Shown here piece after piece: positions 48,294 to 61,273 of a stretch of 64,000 bases of DNA. Origin of the DNA: Falciphora oryzae. Its lineage: Eukaryota; Ascomycota; Sordariomycetes; Magnaporthales; Magnaporthaceae. Every line of letters starts with the position of its first letter. Position 1 is the stretch's first letter. Where the stretch lies: NCBI GenBank assembly GCA_000733355.1, contig JNVV01000005.1:844649-908648 (forward strand), written 5' to 3'. The notes below the pieces were generated by a model. It ran no database searches, was not told where the DNA came from, and saw nothing but the letters and a program-made list of their open reading frames with translations. The translations under genes and the position numbers were made by a program.

Positions 48294-49034
48294 CTACTGC
48301 TGCTGCTGTTGCTGCTCGCCCTCGGCGTAGTACGAGGCGGGCCGCTTGAGGACCTCGATGTTGCCTTTGATACGAGAGGTCAGCAATGCACTGTTCATAT
48401 TTATTATTCTCGGGCAGGAACCTTGCTTACGCTGGGTAATGTTGAGGGCGCTGCGGGGCTTGCCCTCGGTGTCCTCGTAGGTATGCATCTGAGCATCGCC
48501 CTCGACGTAGACCATGGAGCTGCGGGGAGAAGGGGGGAATGGTCAGCACCAAGAAGGGAGAGAAAAAAAGAGCCAACAACACAACTCCAACATGCCGTCT
48601 TTCGCAAGTGTCGGGAAATATCAGACTGCCACCAACGAAAAGAAGCAGATGTGCGGTGTGTCAATCACAGCCTGGGACCATCTCCCTAGCCCCTAGCATG
48701 AAGGCACAGGGGTGTTCCCCTGGCACCTTCGCCACTATCAACTGTTGACTCACCCCTTGGCAAGGCTCAGGAGGAAGTCCCTGCGCGGGCCCTCGGGCTC
48801 GAAGCTGGTGATTTTGAACCAGCTGGTCTTGCGGTTGTCCTTGGGGCCCGAGTTGGTGGCGACGGCATATTTGATGAATTCGCGGCCGGTGCTCGAGGGC
48901 TGCAGCTCGGGCGTGTCTGCCAGGTTGCCGATGAGGTGGATGCGGGACAGGGCCCTCGGCGCCGTGGTGCTGAAGGCACGGGCGGCGGCGCGCGGGGCGG
49001 CGGCGACGGTGCAGCGGGCGAGGAGCGAAGACAT
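48294..49034 (-). CDS. RIM1: Mitochondrial single-stranded DNA-binding protein
   Basis: Three exons from the right: 49034-48754, 48519-48431 and 48364-48294; 146 residues. Residues 1-27 or so form a basic, Ala/Arg-rich mitochondrial presequence. The OB-fold SSB signatures follow: SRIHLIGNLADTPEL, REFIKYAVATNSG, KTSWFKITSFEPEG and SMVYVEGDAQMHTYED. The tail is poly-Gln. Introns are 234 and 66 nt; the joins give AKGSMVYVEG and NITQRNIEVLKRP. Rim1 binds ssDNA at replicating mitochondrial DNA and stimulates the helicase and polymerase gamma. The second intron is a multiple of three and has no stop, so retention would insert 22 residues in frame. The spliced form agrees better with the family. Confident. 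Confidence 0.93.
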
Positions 49035-50195
49035 GGCTGCGGCCGAAGCGGATGGAAATTTTTTACCGGGTTGGGTAAAGGCAGTGAGCGATGGGATGTG
49101 GCGGCTCAAGCTTTGTGGAGTGCGACAAGTGGTCGGGATAATTTTTGAGGCTATCGTTTGCGGATTTCAATTGCGCTTGGTGCGGGACCAAACCAGGCCA
49201 ATTGCATGCGAAACGCGACGCGCAGAGTGGCGGTTGAGCTCGCGCAAATTGAAAGGTGCACAGACCATTCTGGGGGTGGGATGGTGCGTGCGTCCTCATT
49301 GGCCAACCACAGACGTAGCATCAATTGCTGCCGAAAAGGGGAAACTGGACATCAACATCAACCCTCGACATCTTCAGCGTATAAGAAAGTCGTTGGTTCA
49401 CCATGCGTATCGCTACCGCTACTCACCTCTGCGGCCCGAATCGCGCGAGGAGGCTGAGGCAAGGGAGAGTCGCCTCTACGCTCATCACGAAAGGGCAACA
49501 AGTACTCAACTCGGATCGCCGCAATCCCGGCTATTCAGCCTCGCAGTCACCAGGCCAAGCACCCCTCTGCACCGACGGGCCCGAAATAGCCCGTCTCTTT
49601 TTTTGCTTTCGGAATGCTATCTATCACATATTTTTGTCTGAGTGAGGACGGGGCTCGTTCCGCGTGCAGCGAGCGTTGTCGTTGTGTGGGGCGCGGCGTC
49701 TATTCACCAAACCCCTTTCTGGTCTGAATAGAGGCTCTGAATAGACTCACTCAATACACCAAACCGCCACCATCCCTCAAGTGCTGCGGCCTCTTTTCCG
49801 CCCCTCGCTTTCCAGTGCTGCTGCATCCGGCCTGCAGCTGAATAGGCAGCTATCACTTGTGATCAGTTCTGAATAGGCTGTCTCAATGACAGCTCTATTC
49901 AGAGCCCGACATGGATACCGACAGCGTCCGCCCCCTTGGACATGGGCAAGTGTTCCTACCGTCCTGTCCTAGGGCGATACTTTAGGAGCAAACATGCCCG
50001 GATCGGAGACAAAGGTCTCAGTTTCTCTGCAATCCCCAGCTGCCACGTTCTCAAGCCAGTCGCAGGATCTCGACCTTCAGTGTTTGAGATAGAAACAAGA
50101 CGCCAACTATCGTGTCTCTGAGGCTACATCCATCTCCCGTTGACCACTTCGTCTCTTCTCTTTGCTCTCTTGACTTTTAATCTCTGCAGGAAATC
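49035..50195. promoter_or_regulatory. Divergent promoter region (RIM1 / pheromone receptor)
   Basis: 1.16 kb. The right half holds six TGAATAG/CTATTCA heptamers (49700-49901) and, nearer the receptor start, two ATG-initiated short upstream frames: 49911-49985 (24 codons plus stop) and 49942-50121 (59 codons plus stop). The receptor ATG follows a good TCTCTGCAG acceptor-like site at 50189, so a 5'-UTR intron is also possible. Confidence 0.5.
49700..49901. promoter_or_regulatory. Cluster of six TGAATAG/CTATTCA motifs
   Basis: Exact heptamers at 49700-49706 (CTATTCA), 49725-49731, 49738-49744, 49839-49845, 49870-49876 (TGAATAG) and 49895-49901 (CTATTCA). Four of the six share the longer CTGAATAG form, and the two outermost are inverted relative to the inner ones. 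They lie 295-496 bases upstream of the pheromone-receptor ATG. This density is far above chance for a heptamer in 200 bases. The binding factor is not known to me; it does not match the Ste12 TGAAAC-type element. Confidence 0.55.
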
Positions 50196-52200
50196 ATGTC
50201 GGCACCGGACACTCCGCCTCCGACCAGCAGCCCCGGCCTGGTCGCAGACCTGGTCTGTCGGACGGTGCTGGCCGTGGTGGCCAACATCGGCATCTGGGTG
50301 CCCTTCCGGCTCCTCTGGAAGAACGGCGAGTTCGCGGCCGCGCTCCTGTGCGGCGTCGTCATGCTCATGAACACCATCTACTTCATCAACGCCCTGATCT
50401 GGCGCGACGACGACACGGCCAGCTGGTACGATGGCACCGGCTGGTGCGACTTGCAGGCCTATATCATCGTGCCGCTTCGCACCATGTACACGAGCTGCAT
50501 CATGGTCATCATGCGCCACCTCGCCCGGCAGCTGAACCTCGCGCGCGCCTCCGGGCTGACCCACGCCGAGAAGCGCAGGCGCAACCTCGTCCAGGCCCTC
50601 ATCATCTTCCCGCTCCCGCTGCTCCAGGTCGGCCTGACCTACCCGGTCCTGCAGACGCGCTACACCATCATGACGCTGCTCGGGTGCGAGCCGTATCTCA
50701 CGGCCAACCCCCTGTCCTTGACCTTCTTCTTCCTGGCCCAGCCCGTGTTCTGCATGGGGGCTCTGATATATGCCGGTTCGTCACTTCCGGATGCGCTCTC
50801 GAGTCCAAAGGCCCTCACCATCACCAAGGGGTAGTCTGTGATTTGCTTCACTTGCTGACAAACGAGATAAACGCCCACCCTGTTAGTCCTGGCATACAAG
50901 CGCTTCCGAGAAATCAAAAAGACGACCCAGGCAGTCCACTCCAACAACAGCAGCGTGGCGTCGAGGGCGAACCGTGCCAAGCGCAAGCTCTACGGCATGG
51001 CGCTCTCCATCCTGCTCCCCTACGCGATCCTCATCTTCGTCTTCCTGTTCCGCAACATCCGCTCCGAGACCACGTGGGCCGACCCCTACAACTTCGACAA
51101 GATCCACGACAACCCGCTGTGGAACAAGGTGCTCTACGTCACCAGCGCCCAGGCCGGCTTCCCGCGCCCCCAGCTCAACTACGTGCCCATCCTCACCGCC
51201 GTCCCCATCTTCGTCTTCTTCGGCACCACCCGCGAGGCCATCAACACCTGGCGCTGCTATCTGCTCGCTCTGGGACTGGGCCGGGTGTTCCCGAGCCTCA
51301 AGGAGGAATATGACCCGGATCGGCCTAGGAAGGGCAGCGGCGGTGGCATCAGCGATGCCGCGGGCAGAAACCCGCACTCGCTGCAGTCTTGGGGGACGTC
51401 GACGCTGTCATCCAACGACAGGAAACCATCCCTGGCTAAGTAAGTTCCGTTGCTCACTGTATCCTTCTGCTCTATATTGCACAACAAGCGCCCTTCGCGT
51501 TTCACATCATCCTATCGTATCTAACATGTCCTCACACAGGCACCACGAGCGGTCTGTCCCGGCCGCCTCGCCGAACCACCAGGGCAGCATCTCTAAGGGA
51601 GACGCAGTACCCCCGTCAGCCGGCGTGGCCTCAACCCACAGCCAGCTCCCCATCATCTCGCACGACGACGACGAGATCCAGCTTCCCCGGCGAGTCCCAT
51701 GGCTGTTCCGCACCAACCTGGTGACGCCGCTGAAGATGCCGCCGTTCTCCTTCCCCAAGCTCAACCGCCGCAAGGACGACACGCCGCCGTCGGCATCGGC
51801 TACAGCGATGGCGGACATGTCGCCGCCCCCGGCCCGTTCCGGCACTCCGCCGAGAGCTGCAGCGAGCGGAGGAGAAGGCTATGGCCGTGGCCGGCCGTTG
51901 TCAAGGGACAATGGCCCGCAGAGCCAGCAACAGCAACCTGCGCGATGGGAGCAGAGCCCCGCGGGCTCGTTCGTCGAGACGCGTGTCTGGTTCAACGAGT
52001 CGTCCCCGCAGCGTCCGGTGGCGACGAGGGCCGCGGACCGCAAGCAGCACGGCGCCGGCCGGGACCAGGAGATGGACCCGGCCCACCCGGGCGTGCGGGT
52101 GCAGACCGACATAGCGACGCAGTCCCTCCACCGGGAGTCGGTGGGGAGCCTGGACGAGGAGGTCGTGGGCCCAAAGAGGAGCAGGGGCTGGGGCGTTTGA
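50196..52200 (+). CDS. pre-1: STE3-class pheromone receptor (seven-transmembrane GPCR, PRE-1-like)
   Basis: Three exons, 50196-50775, 50887-51439 and 51540-52200, give 597 residues. Joins: G+TC restores LIYAVLAYKRFREIKK between helices 5 and its loop, and AA+G gives SLAKHHERS in the tail. Seven hydrophobic segments lie in the first ~310 residues. Fungal STE3 hallmarks are present: WCDLQAYI, LTYPVLQTRYTI, GCEPYL and the loop DPYNFDKIHDNPLWNKV. A long cytosolic tail (about 280 residues) is rich in Ser, Pro and basic residues, where receptor phosphorylation and endocytosis signals usually lie. It should recognise the lipid-modified a-factor-type pheromone at the plasma membrane and signal through the heterotrimeric G protein during mating. 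Very confident in family; the symbol follows Neurospora. Confidence 0.93.
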
Positions 52201-55200
52201 TGGCAGTGTATAACAGTGCTGTGGTTTTGTGCTCTGATCTAATATCCTTCATTCTACTTCTCGATATCTCCAGGTTGACGAGGCCAGAACACGCGACGGC
52301 ATCACATTCTACTCGTATCTCCTTGATCCTAGTTCTTGACAGCTCCCAAGTTGGTACCGAAAAAGCACATTGATCTACCCACATCTACTTGCCACCAGTG
52401 TCTCTCGACAGAGACGGAATAATTCAAAACCCAATGTCGCCTGTCGCTGCTCCATGGCGGCGATGTCCCGTGCACAAGGCCCCTGGGGGACCCCGACTCG
52501 CCCACCGCCATGTCATGATCCCCTCTGGGAGAGACGCAATCGCCGTTGGACCCTGATAGACAGAAGGCACACGTCAGACGATTCATCACGGGCGGTGACA
52601 CACCCTGCCGCAAGGGGATACGCAGACAGGATCAGCCGTGTCCAGCCCCCGTGATGAATCCTTCAGGCGGGTCATGGTCGAGAGGACATGGTACGAAAGT
52701 GTTTACATGGACAGTCCCTACTAGACCAGTAGGTATCCATCTGTCGCTCCCAGTACCCTGGAACGCTCTAGTGTCACCCAGGGGGTCAATTTGGCTGACT
52801 TGCCGTCTCTGCCGCCGAATCCGCCGCCGATTCCATCCGAGTTGGGAAAAGGTATCGTCACCCAATATGATTCCAGATACGATTTTGCTCGCACCCCTGT
52901 GTAGAAGAAAGACGATTGCGGGGACACAAAAAAGACTTTTGTTTGATTGCGGCCAACCAGCCAGGGACTCCAAAGCCAGAATCCAGCCAGCCCAGAGGCT
53001 AGAAGGGACTCGGGTTAGTTCGACAGACGATGGAAGCAGAGGCCGTGCGGGACAGGTCGCGCCAGCCACTAGCCCGGTATTCCCCGGAAGGGGGCTCCGA
53101 CGCAGATTGTTTGTGATGCGGTTGGCTAGCGCCGACGGGGAGGCGGCGAGCTGCTTCCTAGCCGCGCCGTCGACAATTTTTTATGCTTTTTGTGAGGACT
53201 TGTCTGGTCCGGCACGTCCGGATGCACATACCAGGGGCGTTCTTCTGGCTCGTAGGGTTCGGCACCAACGCAGCAGCGTTGCTTTTATGCACCTCTGGAT
53301 GTAGCTAAGAGGATCATGCTTTTGTTTTTGAGGGCTCTTCGAGGTCATTCAGACTTTCGGGACTGGAGGCTAGCCATGGCGGTGAGTTCTGCCAGTGGCA
53401 CAGGCAGGGAAGATTTAGAGACGGATAGGATGATCCAGATATGCAGGACGGAGCAGCTGAGAAACCAACGACGGTCACGTTCGAGTCTCGGCTAGTCTAG
53501 TGTCTACACGGCCGCCCACCCGCGAGTTCGCGTCTCTTCGCGTCTCTCCGCTGGTCTGCCTATCCGCATATCTACCATTCCTACCACCAACCTAGCCACA
53601 CCTGTCGACAAGCAAGGCCTCAGGGACTTGTGTCGGGTAGGGGGCTTTCCGAGATGGGGCGTGGCTGTTAGTTACGAGGGAGAACAGGGCGGGGTGGTTG
53701 ACGGCGAGCCGGACGAACAGCCCAGTGCCCGGGTGCTCGGCGCTAGCTGGAGCCGCGGCGAGAGCATCGAGGAAATTGCCGTGGTGGAAAAGGAACTTTT
53801 GACAGGCGGCTTCCCCGGCCGGGCATGGCAGCCTGGCTCATTCGTCGGCAATATCCCGTTGCTGGGCACGCGATACAGCTTCACCCAGCGCCAAACCCAT
53901 CCACCACGAGCAAGACCGGGTATACATCCCCATACGGACACACCACACGGCGTGCAGAATGACACGCATGACATTGATTCCTGGCGGACCCAAGTCACGA
54001 CGTGCCGGTTTTCTGGTCGTTGGGTGTGGTGTGGCCGGTGTGCACACACGCCGTAATGTCGCCAGCGTCGTCGTTCGTTTCAACTTAATTGCACGAACGG
54101 CTTGCTGGGTCGGGAAATCTCAATCGCATAGAGGGATCAACAAGCATCAAACACTAGAATTTTTCCATCCAACAGAACCGCATTCTATTTTTGCACACCT
54201 CACCTGCCTACTCCGTGCAGTCGGTTGCTCAATATGCAAATCCTTCCACACCCATCACACGATGTGTGGAGAGGCGGGAAGGAAGTTATACTGGGAGGGA
54301 ATGGAAAAATTGAAAGAAGGTGTGTCGTCATTTCGGAATGACAGGCCATGACGACCACGTCTGAATCGAATCTGGTGTGCGTGCTGCAAATCTCAATTCC
54401 CAATAGTACGATAATGGGACGTTTGAGCTAAGGAGACCAGCACTAGCTGGTTGAGCCTCGAGGCCGCTCCACGCTATCGCACAGAAGCAAAGAGGCTAAC
54501 GGGGGGCGAGATGAAGCGGCTGCGCGCCGTCAACGGCCGCGCGCGGGCAGCTCGGGTTGGGTATTAGGGGCCGTCGTCGATCTGAGATGGCAGGAGGGTC
54601 TGTCTGTGTGGGTTCTTCCGCGCCCACTTCAGCCGTACTGGCTGCTCCCCCTGCCTGCGGACAATCACTCCCAAGTTGGGCAGTGGCATCGCCGACAGAG
54701 CTGGTCTGTCATGATGACCAAGCCCCAGAGTATATCCATCCAGATGCAAGCAGTCAGCAGCGAGACCAGACCCAAGAGCCGGTAGAGCGCAGCGGCACAC
54801 GAGCAGGACGTCCACCCTGGGTCGAGGTTCGACATGGGACTGGGCTCTCACGTCCCGCCTCTTGGTGCCCTTCCGCCAGTCGCAAGCTCTGCCATCCTGG
54901 AGCCGAGCCCGTTATCCTTGGGCGCATTATACGAACAAGAGGAGCCGAGGGGGGCCACCTCGGCGGCCACTCAGGCGCCGCCGCGCCCGGCCGTTCTTTT
55001 TGGCCCGCGATGCAGCTGCGGGAGGTGGATGGGCTTCAAGGCGGTGCACCACAGGACAGGGAGGGTTTCCGTCATGTCATGAATCCTCCCCCCATTCGCT
55101 TCCTTCGCTGGGCCGTGCCGTGCTTACTGCCGGCCGCGTCCACCTGAGACAGGGCCGCCCGCGGTACCCAGCAAGCAGGCTGCAATATGCAATGGCACCG

Positions 55201-55665
55201 TCAGCCCGAGGTGGTCTCCATACAGTCTCCGGGACCGACGGTGGCAACTGGACTGGCCATCAACAACCCCTCGCACTCAACCCACCCATAACACGACACC
55301 CTCCCATTTCAAGGGACCCGGGGCGGCCAATGGCGTCGGCGACGAAGGGCGTGGGGAAGGCGATGACGAGACGCGGGCCCTCTTCGTTCAGCTCCAGTCC
55401 TCATTTCCAGGCCCGGATGGGACCCCTCCCCTCCATGTCATCCTCGAGCTCCATTTTCGCCGCGGGCGGGATGTGGGTTCCGTTGAGGGAACTGCCAGGG
55501 CGAAGGGCATCTCTCGCTGGCCAGTCGCAGCATCGCAGATGCGAATTGCCCACTCGCTCAATTCCTACTTGCCATCCACCCCACCTTTGGATGGGTTCTG
55601 GTGTGCCCCATCGGCCAAGGCCAAAAGGGGAAAAAGAAAACAAAGGGAGAAAAAAAAAAAAAAAG

Positions 55666-55682
55666 CCTGGCAACCTGCCAGG
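55666..55682. other. Short perfect hairpin after a poly-A run
   Basis: CCTGGCA-ACC-TGCCAGG, seven paired bases with a three-base loop, directly following a 15-base A-rich run. Likely incidental. Confidence 0.35.
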
Positions 55683-56155
55683 GCGTGGGCGGGCTGGCAG
55701 CTGGGGAAAATCATGGAACCACCTTTGACCCTGCCCCAAATGCCAGGCTTTTTTGGTCTGGTTCCTGCTTGAGATCCACCACGGGTGTGGGTTCGTGGGG
55801 CAGGACCGAGATGGATGGAGGAGGGAGCACGAGAGAGGAGACCGAGCAGAGCGAAAAAAGACCAAACAGCTGATAGACGATAGGCCGAGAGCGTTCGCCT
55901 GACCCGACATGCAACGGATTCGGGAACGCATATAGGGCGTGTCTCTAAGCAGCAGGACCGCAGCGCCGTGGTTGGTTGCGCGGGCGCGTCTGACCCAGAA
56001 GGGATGGAGCGCCGGTGAACGTCGTATATGGGCGACGCTTAAGAAGCAGCAGCATCGACTGGGAGAAAAGGATCTACTGGTAGACTCGGGACTCGGGGCA
56101 AGAAAGAGTGGACTCCGCCATCAAGCTCTATGGCCCACGCGGGATTTCAAGTTAT

Positions 56156-56158
<3 letters not shown>

Positions 56159-56188
<30 letters not shown>
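56159..56188. repeat. Poly-T run (30)
   Basis: Longest homopolymer in the window, inside the gene-free tract. Confidence 0.9.
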
Positions 56189-56189
<1 letters not shown>

Positions 56190-59100
56190 GGCCATTCTGG
56201 GTTGGGTTGGTTGGCATGGTTCGATCATTATCGGAGTACGAGGTCGGCTGGTAGTCGCCTGCATCTGGACGCGCCTGGAGGGTCGAAGAGGCTGCAGACG
56301 CCCATCGGGCATGAAGGGAGCAAAAATAGTAAAGACTGAATAAAGATGAAAAAAAGAAATGTCAATCGGCGAGGCCCAGCCTCGCGCCCGAACCGATCAC
56401 AGGAGGCCCGAGCAGAATCCGTCGGCTGTTCTTGACGCTTCTGGCGGTAAAGAGAAGAGGCTGACGGGGCTCGCCCCAAACCAAACGAGGACAAATTCAA
56501 TCGACGGAAAACCCGAGATTGGGTGATTTGTGACAGACCAGGCCCGGCACTTCGTCTCTCTGGCACGATCTCCGTTTCCGAATCCAGCAGTCTCCTTTGC
56601 CCATCACGTCTGTGCTGTGCGTTTGTGTGCTGTGTGCCTCCCTGCCACCCGCAAGCCCACACACAACTCCAGCCAGCCAGCTCGGAATCCCACGACGCGC
56701 ATTACCGGACGGCCGTGCGAGTCGCCTCTTTCTTTGCTTTCTCCCTTCGCTTCCCCTGGTCTGGGCCTGATCCCGTGAGCGAAAACCGGCCCGCCCGCGT
56801 GAGGACGCCGAGACAAACTGGCACGCACAAGCAAGGGCGACTCTTTCTCCCAACCCCAAACTCCCCAAAATGGGTGGCAGCAGCCCAACTGAACCACCGT
56901 CCGAGCGGACGGAACCCCAGCAGAAAGCGGGTAGACCCAGCCAATCGATATGGGACATGTCTTTGGGCTCCTGCATTTGATGTCGCAGTCATCTTTCTTC
57001 TTGTTTCTCGCCTCTTCTCCGTTCGGGGCGGGACACGACTCGGAATACGCTGCACTAGTCCATCTTGCATCCTGTCGTTCGTGTCAGTGTGCCGTAGCAG
57101 CCCGCCCAGACCACCGGTTGCCACGCACGAGGCATCGGGTTGTCGGCGGTATTTTGAGTCGCCCGACCTTGTGTGGCAGCCCTATAGCAGCCGTCTGCTA
57201 TCCTATGTTCCGTTGAATTTTTTTTTTCTCGCCATCGCGATATCAGTCGTGCTCGGATGCAACCTGAAGTGCCAGCCGAGCAAACCGTTTCCCCACACCG
57301 GACTTCTGCTTTCGGGCGGTCGAGCTAGGGGTGCTTTTTGCGGTCATTACGCTTTTGGCTTTTTGCATTTGTCGCTTCCGTCGGAGGCGACATCGCTTGA
57401 CCGTCTTTAGGTTTTGTAAAGTTGGTCCCGAGCGGCGCAAAGCAACGCCAATATGGATCACGATGTCCTTTGCCTTCCGTATGGTCCCGGGTAGTGTGCT
57501 AATGGGCTGGGGGAATGCGCCAAGCAGGGGGAACCGGAAGCGACACGAGACGGTTGGGGTGCCGGCTGGTAGGACGGCACGGGCGCAGGAGCCAATAACC
57601 CTAGATTCACTGCGGAGGGGAGCATTGATGGAACCGTGTGCGCAAGGAAGTGCGACTCGGGGGATATCAGGCTCATCCCTAGGGAGACACGCTTGGTAGA
57701 GACTTTGCCGCATCGAGCAAAGAAAATGCTCCGCAGCAATATTCCCGGATCCCGAGAAAAAGAAAGTGTCCTGTCTGGCCGGGCCGAATGCCACGAGCCG
57801 GCTGGATACCAGGCAGACTTAGAGAGACGATCTCGAGGCTAGTGAACAGAGCGAGTCGACGACTGTGGGCACTTGGCGCGTGGTGTTTTTTCCTTCTTCT
57901 CCCTCTTCGCGTCATTTCCAAACGAGGCTAGAGTCGCTACCCGAACCGGGGGGCAAAGGCTGAGGGCGAAAGGGGCCAAACTCGAGCACACCGCACATTC
58001 ACTGCGGCTTCCTGCCGCTCCATATCTCTCTCCACAGGAGCAGGTGCCTGTAGATGGCCAGAGCGGTGGCGTCGACAGGAGCTTTGGGCAAGCAGCGCGT
58101 GTGAACCAGCCCACCGGAAGGGAGCGAGAGACAGGACCAAACAAAACAAAAGCCAGGTTGGGCTGCAAGGGCCCTAAACCTTCTCATGGGGATCCATCCA
58201 GCCTCGTTGCATCCAACGCGCAACAGGCATCCTCCCTGTGCCGGATCACGCAGGTCTGGCAGAGAGCCAGCCGGCGTCCCATGCTCAGAGACAGAACAAA
58301 ACGCGCACCGTAACAGCGGATGTGGCCCGTGGGGGAGGCAGGCAAGCAAGCAGTCAAAACTCGTCGACCTGTCACACCGACCCGTCCGCGTCCGCTTGCG
58401 TGGTTTTGCGAGACAGAATGAGGATCCTCCTCAATCTATTTGACTTTCAGGTTTCTCTTTTTTCAGCCTCTGCCCGTTTGCGCTGATCCCTATCCCAGCC
58501 GTCTGGCTCGCGGGCGGAGCACGGGCCTGTTTCAACGGCCGGGGGAAAAAAGGGTCCTCCCCTCCCCCCATCGACTATACGGGCGTCCGATGTACCGTCA
58601 TCACCCCGGGACACACCTCTGCTTCCCGCGAGGTTTATGCATACCTGATATCTGATGGGGGAAGCCCGCGTTTCAAGACGACCCAGTTACCCAAGTCCCG
58701 GGGGCTTGGCAAACACCAAAAGAACCGCGGAAAGGCAATGCCATGACTTTACTCCCTCGCTTCACGATACCCGCGAAAAGATGGTCAACTTTGTCCGATC
58801 TTCTGATGCTCGTTTATCCCCAGAGATCAACGAAATGATTTGCCGGCTCTATATGCCTTACGCTATATGTGGGAATGATGTCAGACTACGCTCGCAGCAG
58901 TATCGGTCGATTCAAGCTGGACCACGGCCGGGACCGAGAGAATTTCTGTGGCATTCCGCTGTTTCCCATATTGTTGAGGACTTTTCACGCAATATTTGTA
59001 GAATCACGCAGTTGCTTCATCATCGGTGGGGGGACTGACACAGATGCCGTCAGCCGCCAAAAAGCCACGAATAGAACAAAAAAAGCAACGAAGAAATGAC

Positions 59101-61256
59101 GATATGAGGGAAAACCCAGATAATCGACGCGATCCCGGAAGTCTGGAGGACGCTTCCGGGGGCTTGGAAATTTCCTTCCAGGTATTGGCAAGCCACCCAA
59201 TAAGCCACCACCCTGCCCCGTCTCTTGCATTAGCCTAGCTCGCTGGTTGGCCACCAAGACCACATGCACACCGCCCGTAAGATAGGCGGACGTTGGCATC
59301 TCAAAGAGGCGTCAAACTACTGCAGAATTCAGGCACGCGGAAGCAGGCCATGCAGGGGCACGAGTGGACAGAAGCTCAAAAAAGGCAAATTGTTTGAAAT
59401 CAGCCCAACCTCAGGGCCAAGCGGACGTCACTGGGAGGTCAATGTGATATGCGACCTCCCGCTTGGCCACCTCCGTCCCAGGCCGCCGCATCCCGCGCGC
59501 AGCTGAAGCTCGACCTCCGGAGCTAGGACGGGTCCGGACAAGAGCTTCCCCCTCTCTCGTGTGGGGGTTGGCGAGGAAAAGCCAGTAGCCATGCAGGAAG
59601 CCTCTCCACAGGCACAGAAGCTGGCTGCGTCATACCACCACCCATCATTGTCCGACATATTCTCGTCCGCACAACGCGGCGACACGCGGCGAAAAAAAAG
59701 GGAAGCTGCATCTCGTTCTTTGCTTCTTGGGGTGATACAGCAGAGCATAGGTTTCCCCCCTTTCTTCCCGAATGCGGGTCGCCTGGCGCTGCCATTCGCC
59801 GCCGCGTAACCTTTTCTTCGTCCGGTGGGCAACCTCCGACGCCGTGCCTCCGTGACGCAGGCTCCTGGTGCGGGCAAGCGAGACAGAGTCCGATGGGGCG
59901 CCGACTGGCCCGGAACCCTTGAGGTTTCCATCCCCGGATGCGACGCCTGAGCCCGCCCAGAAGCCCAGAAGCATCCACAATGCACAATGCTGCGTGCCTG
60001 GTCAGGATTACACATCTTTTGTTGACTTTGCATGTGCTTGATGCACCCTATCACGCAGCAATGGTGCCTGGGCGCTGCTCCAGACCTTAGGACGCGCGGG
60101 CGGCCAGCCAAACTCGGAAACCCGGGGCAGGAACCACGCCATTCCCCTCTAGCCGCGATACGACCGAACATCGGCACTGCGACGGTCCCCACGGTTACAA
60201 TCGACACAATCCCATAGTAATCTGTGGAGTGCGAGCAACTGGAGACATGGAGAGGGTGGGGTTTCTGTTCTCTTGGCGCAAAACAAAACAAGGCGCAAAA
60301 AATGTGCTGAAGAAAAAAACGCAGCATGTGCAGCACTGGAAGCCACCTCCACAATGATTGTGTCTTATGTCACGAAATAAAGTGCCTCGGACCTCCGCGG
60401 GTGACTAAGGAGAAGAAGAAAGCATTCCAGCCCGTGCGTGATGCCGTTGATCATCGCCGGAACCGGACACTCGGGCGCGAGAAGGAACAAAACGAGAGAA
60501 CAGGCGATTCTTTGCCCCAAAGAGGCCTTGCTCAACGACTGTCCAATCCAGACTGCTCCTCCCGATTTTTTCCTCGTGCATCGAGATGCATGCTGAACCC
60601 ACACGATGCACTCCACTGGAAAACACAGGCGAGCCTTGTCGAAACCACCCCAGGCCGCGCCGACGCCAAGGCCCGGCAGCTCGTCTTTTGTACGATGTAG
60701 GTGGCACTGTCCATCCCACACGGCTCTGTTGCCATAGGACAATGCCCATCATATGCGTGCCACCTGAGGCAGAGGGACGGAAACAAACAAAAAAAAAACA
60801 AAAAAAAAGAGCCAATCTAGTGGAGGAGGAGGGGTGGGTGGGAAAGGACCCTTGCCTTTCGGCGCGTGGAGACAGACAGGCACACCCCTCCTCATCCTTC
60901 CCTCGTCGCGTGCGTGTCCAACAAGAAAGAGAGAGGGAGAGAAAGCGGGCCGCCGGTCGTCGGTCCTGGGCTGCTGTGCCCATCCTACGCGTCAGAAACC
61001 ACCACATCCGACATGCCGGCCGGACCTTGTCTCTTCACACGAGGCTAATGCAGGGCCGAAGAAGAAGAAGAAAAAAAAAAAAAAAGTGGGACGGGCTGCG
61101 GCCCTGGCGGGTGTCGCGCGCGCTGCCCAATGAGCACGGGCCGGCGGCGCTCGGCGAAAGTGAATTGGCCAGTAGGCTCGCCGCGGCCGGCCCCCTCCCG
61201 CAGCTGCTGACGAGAGGGAGGGGCGGGTGCTTATGGAATAGGTGGGTGGTGTGTAT

Positions 61257-61273
61257 GCGTGTGTGTGTGTGTG
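61257..61273. repeat. Short GT repeat
   Basis: About seven GT units in the gene-free tract, with a shorter CA-rich stretch shortly downstream at about 61299-61312. Confidence 0.7.

Noticed and set aside
54862..55728. 288-codon frame in the gene-free tract
   Set aside because: Arg/Pro/Ser-rich with overlapping frames on both strands and no recognisable sequence; the same applies to 56523-57410, 59428-60354 (-) and 60586-61635.
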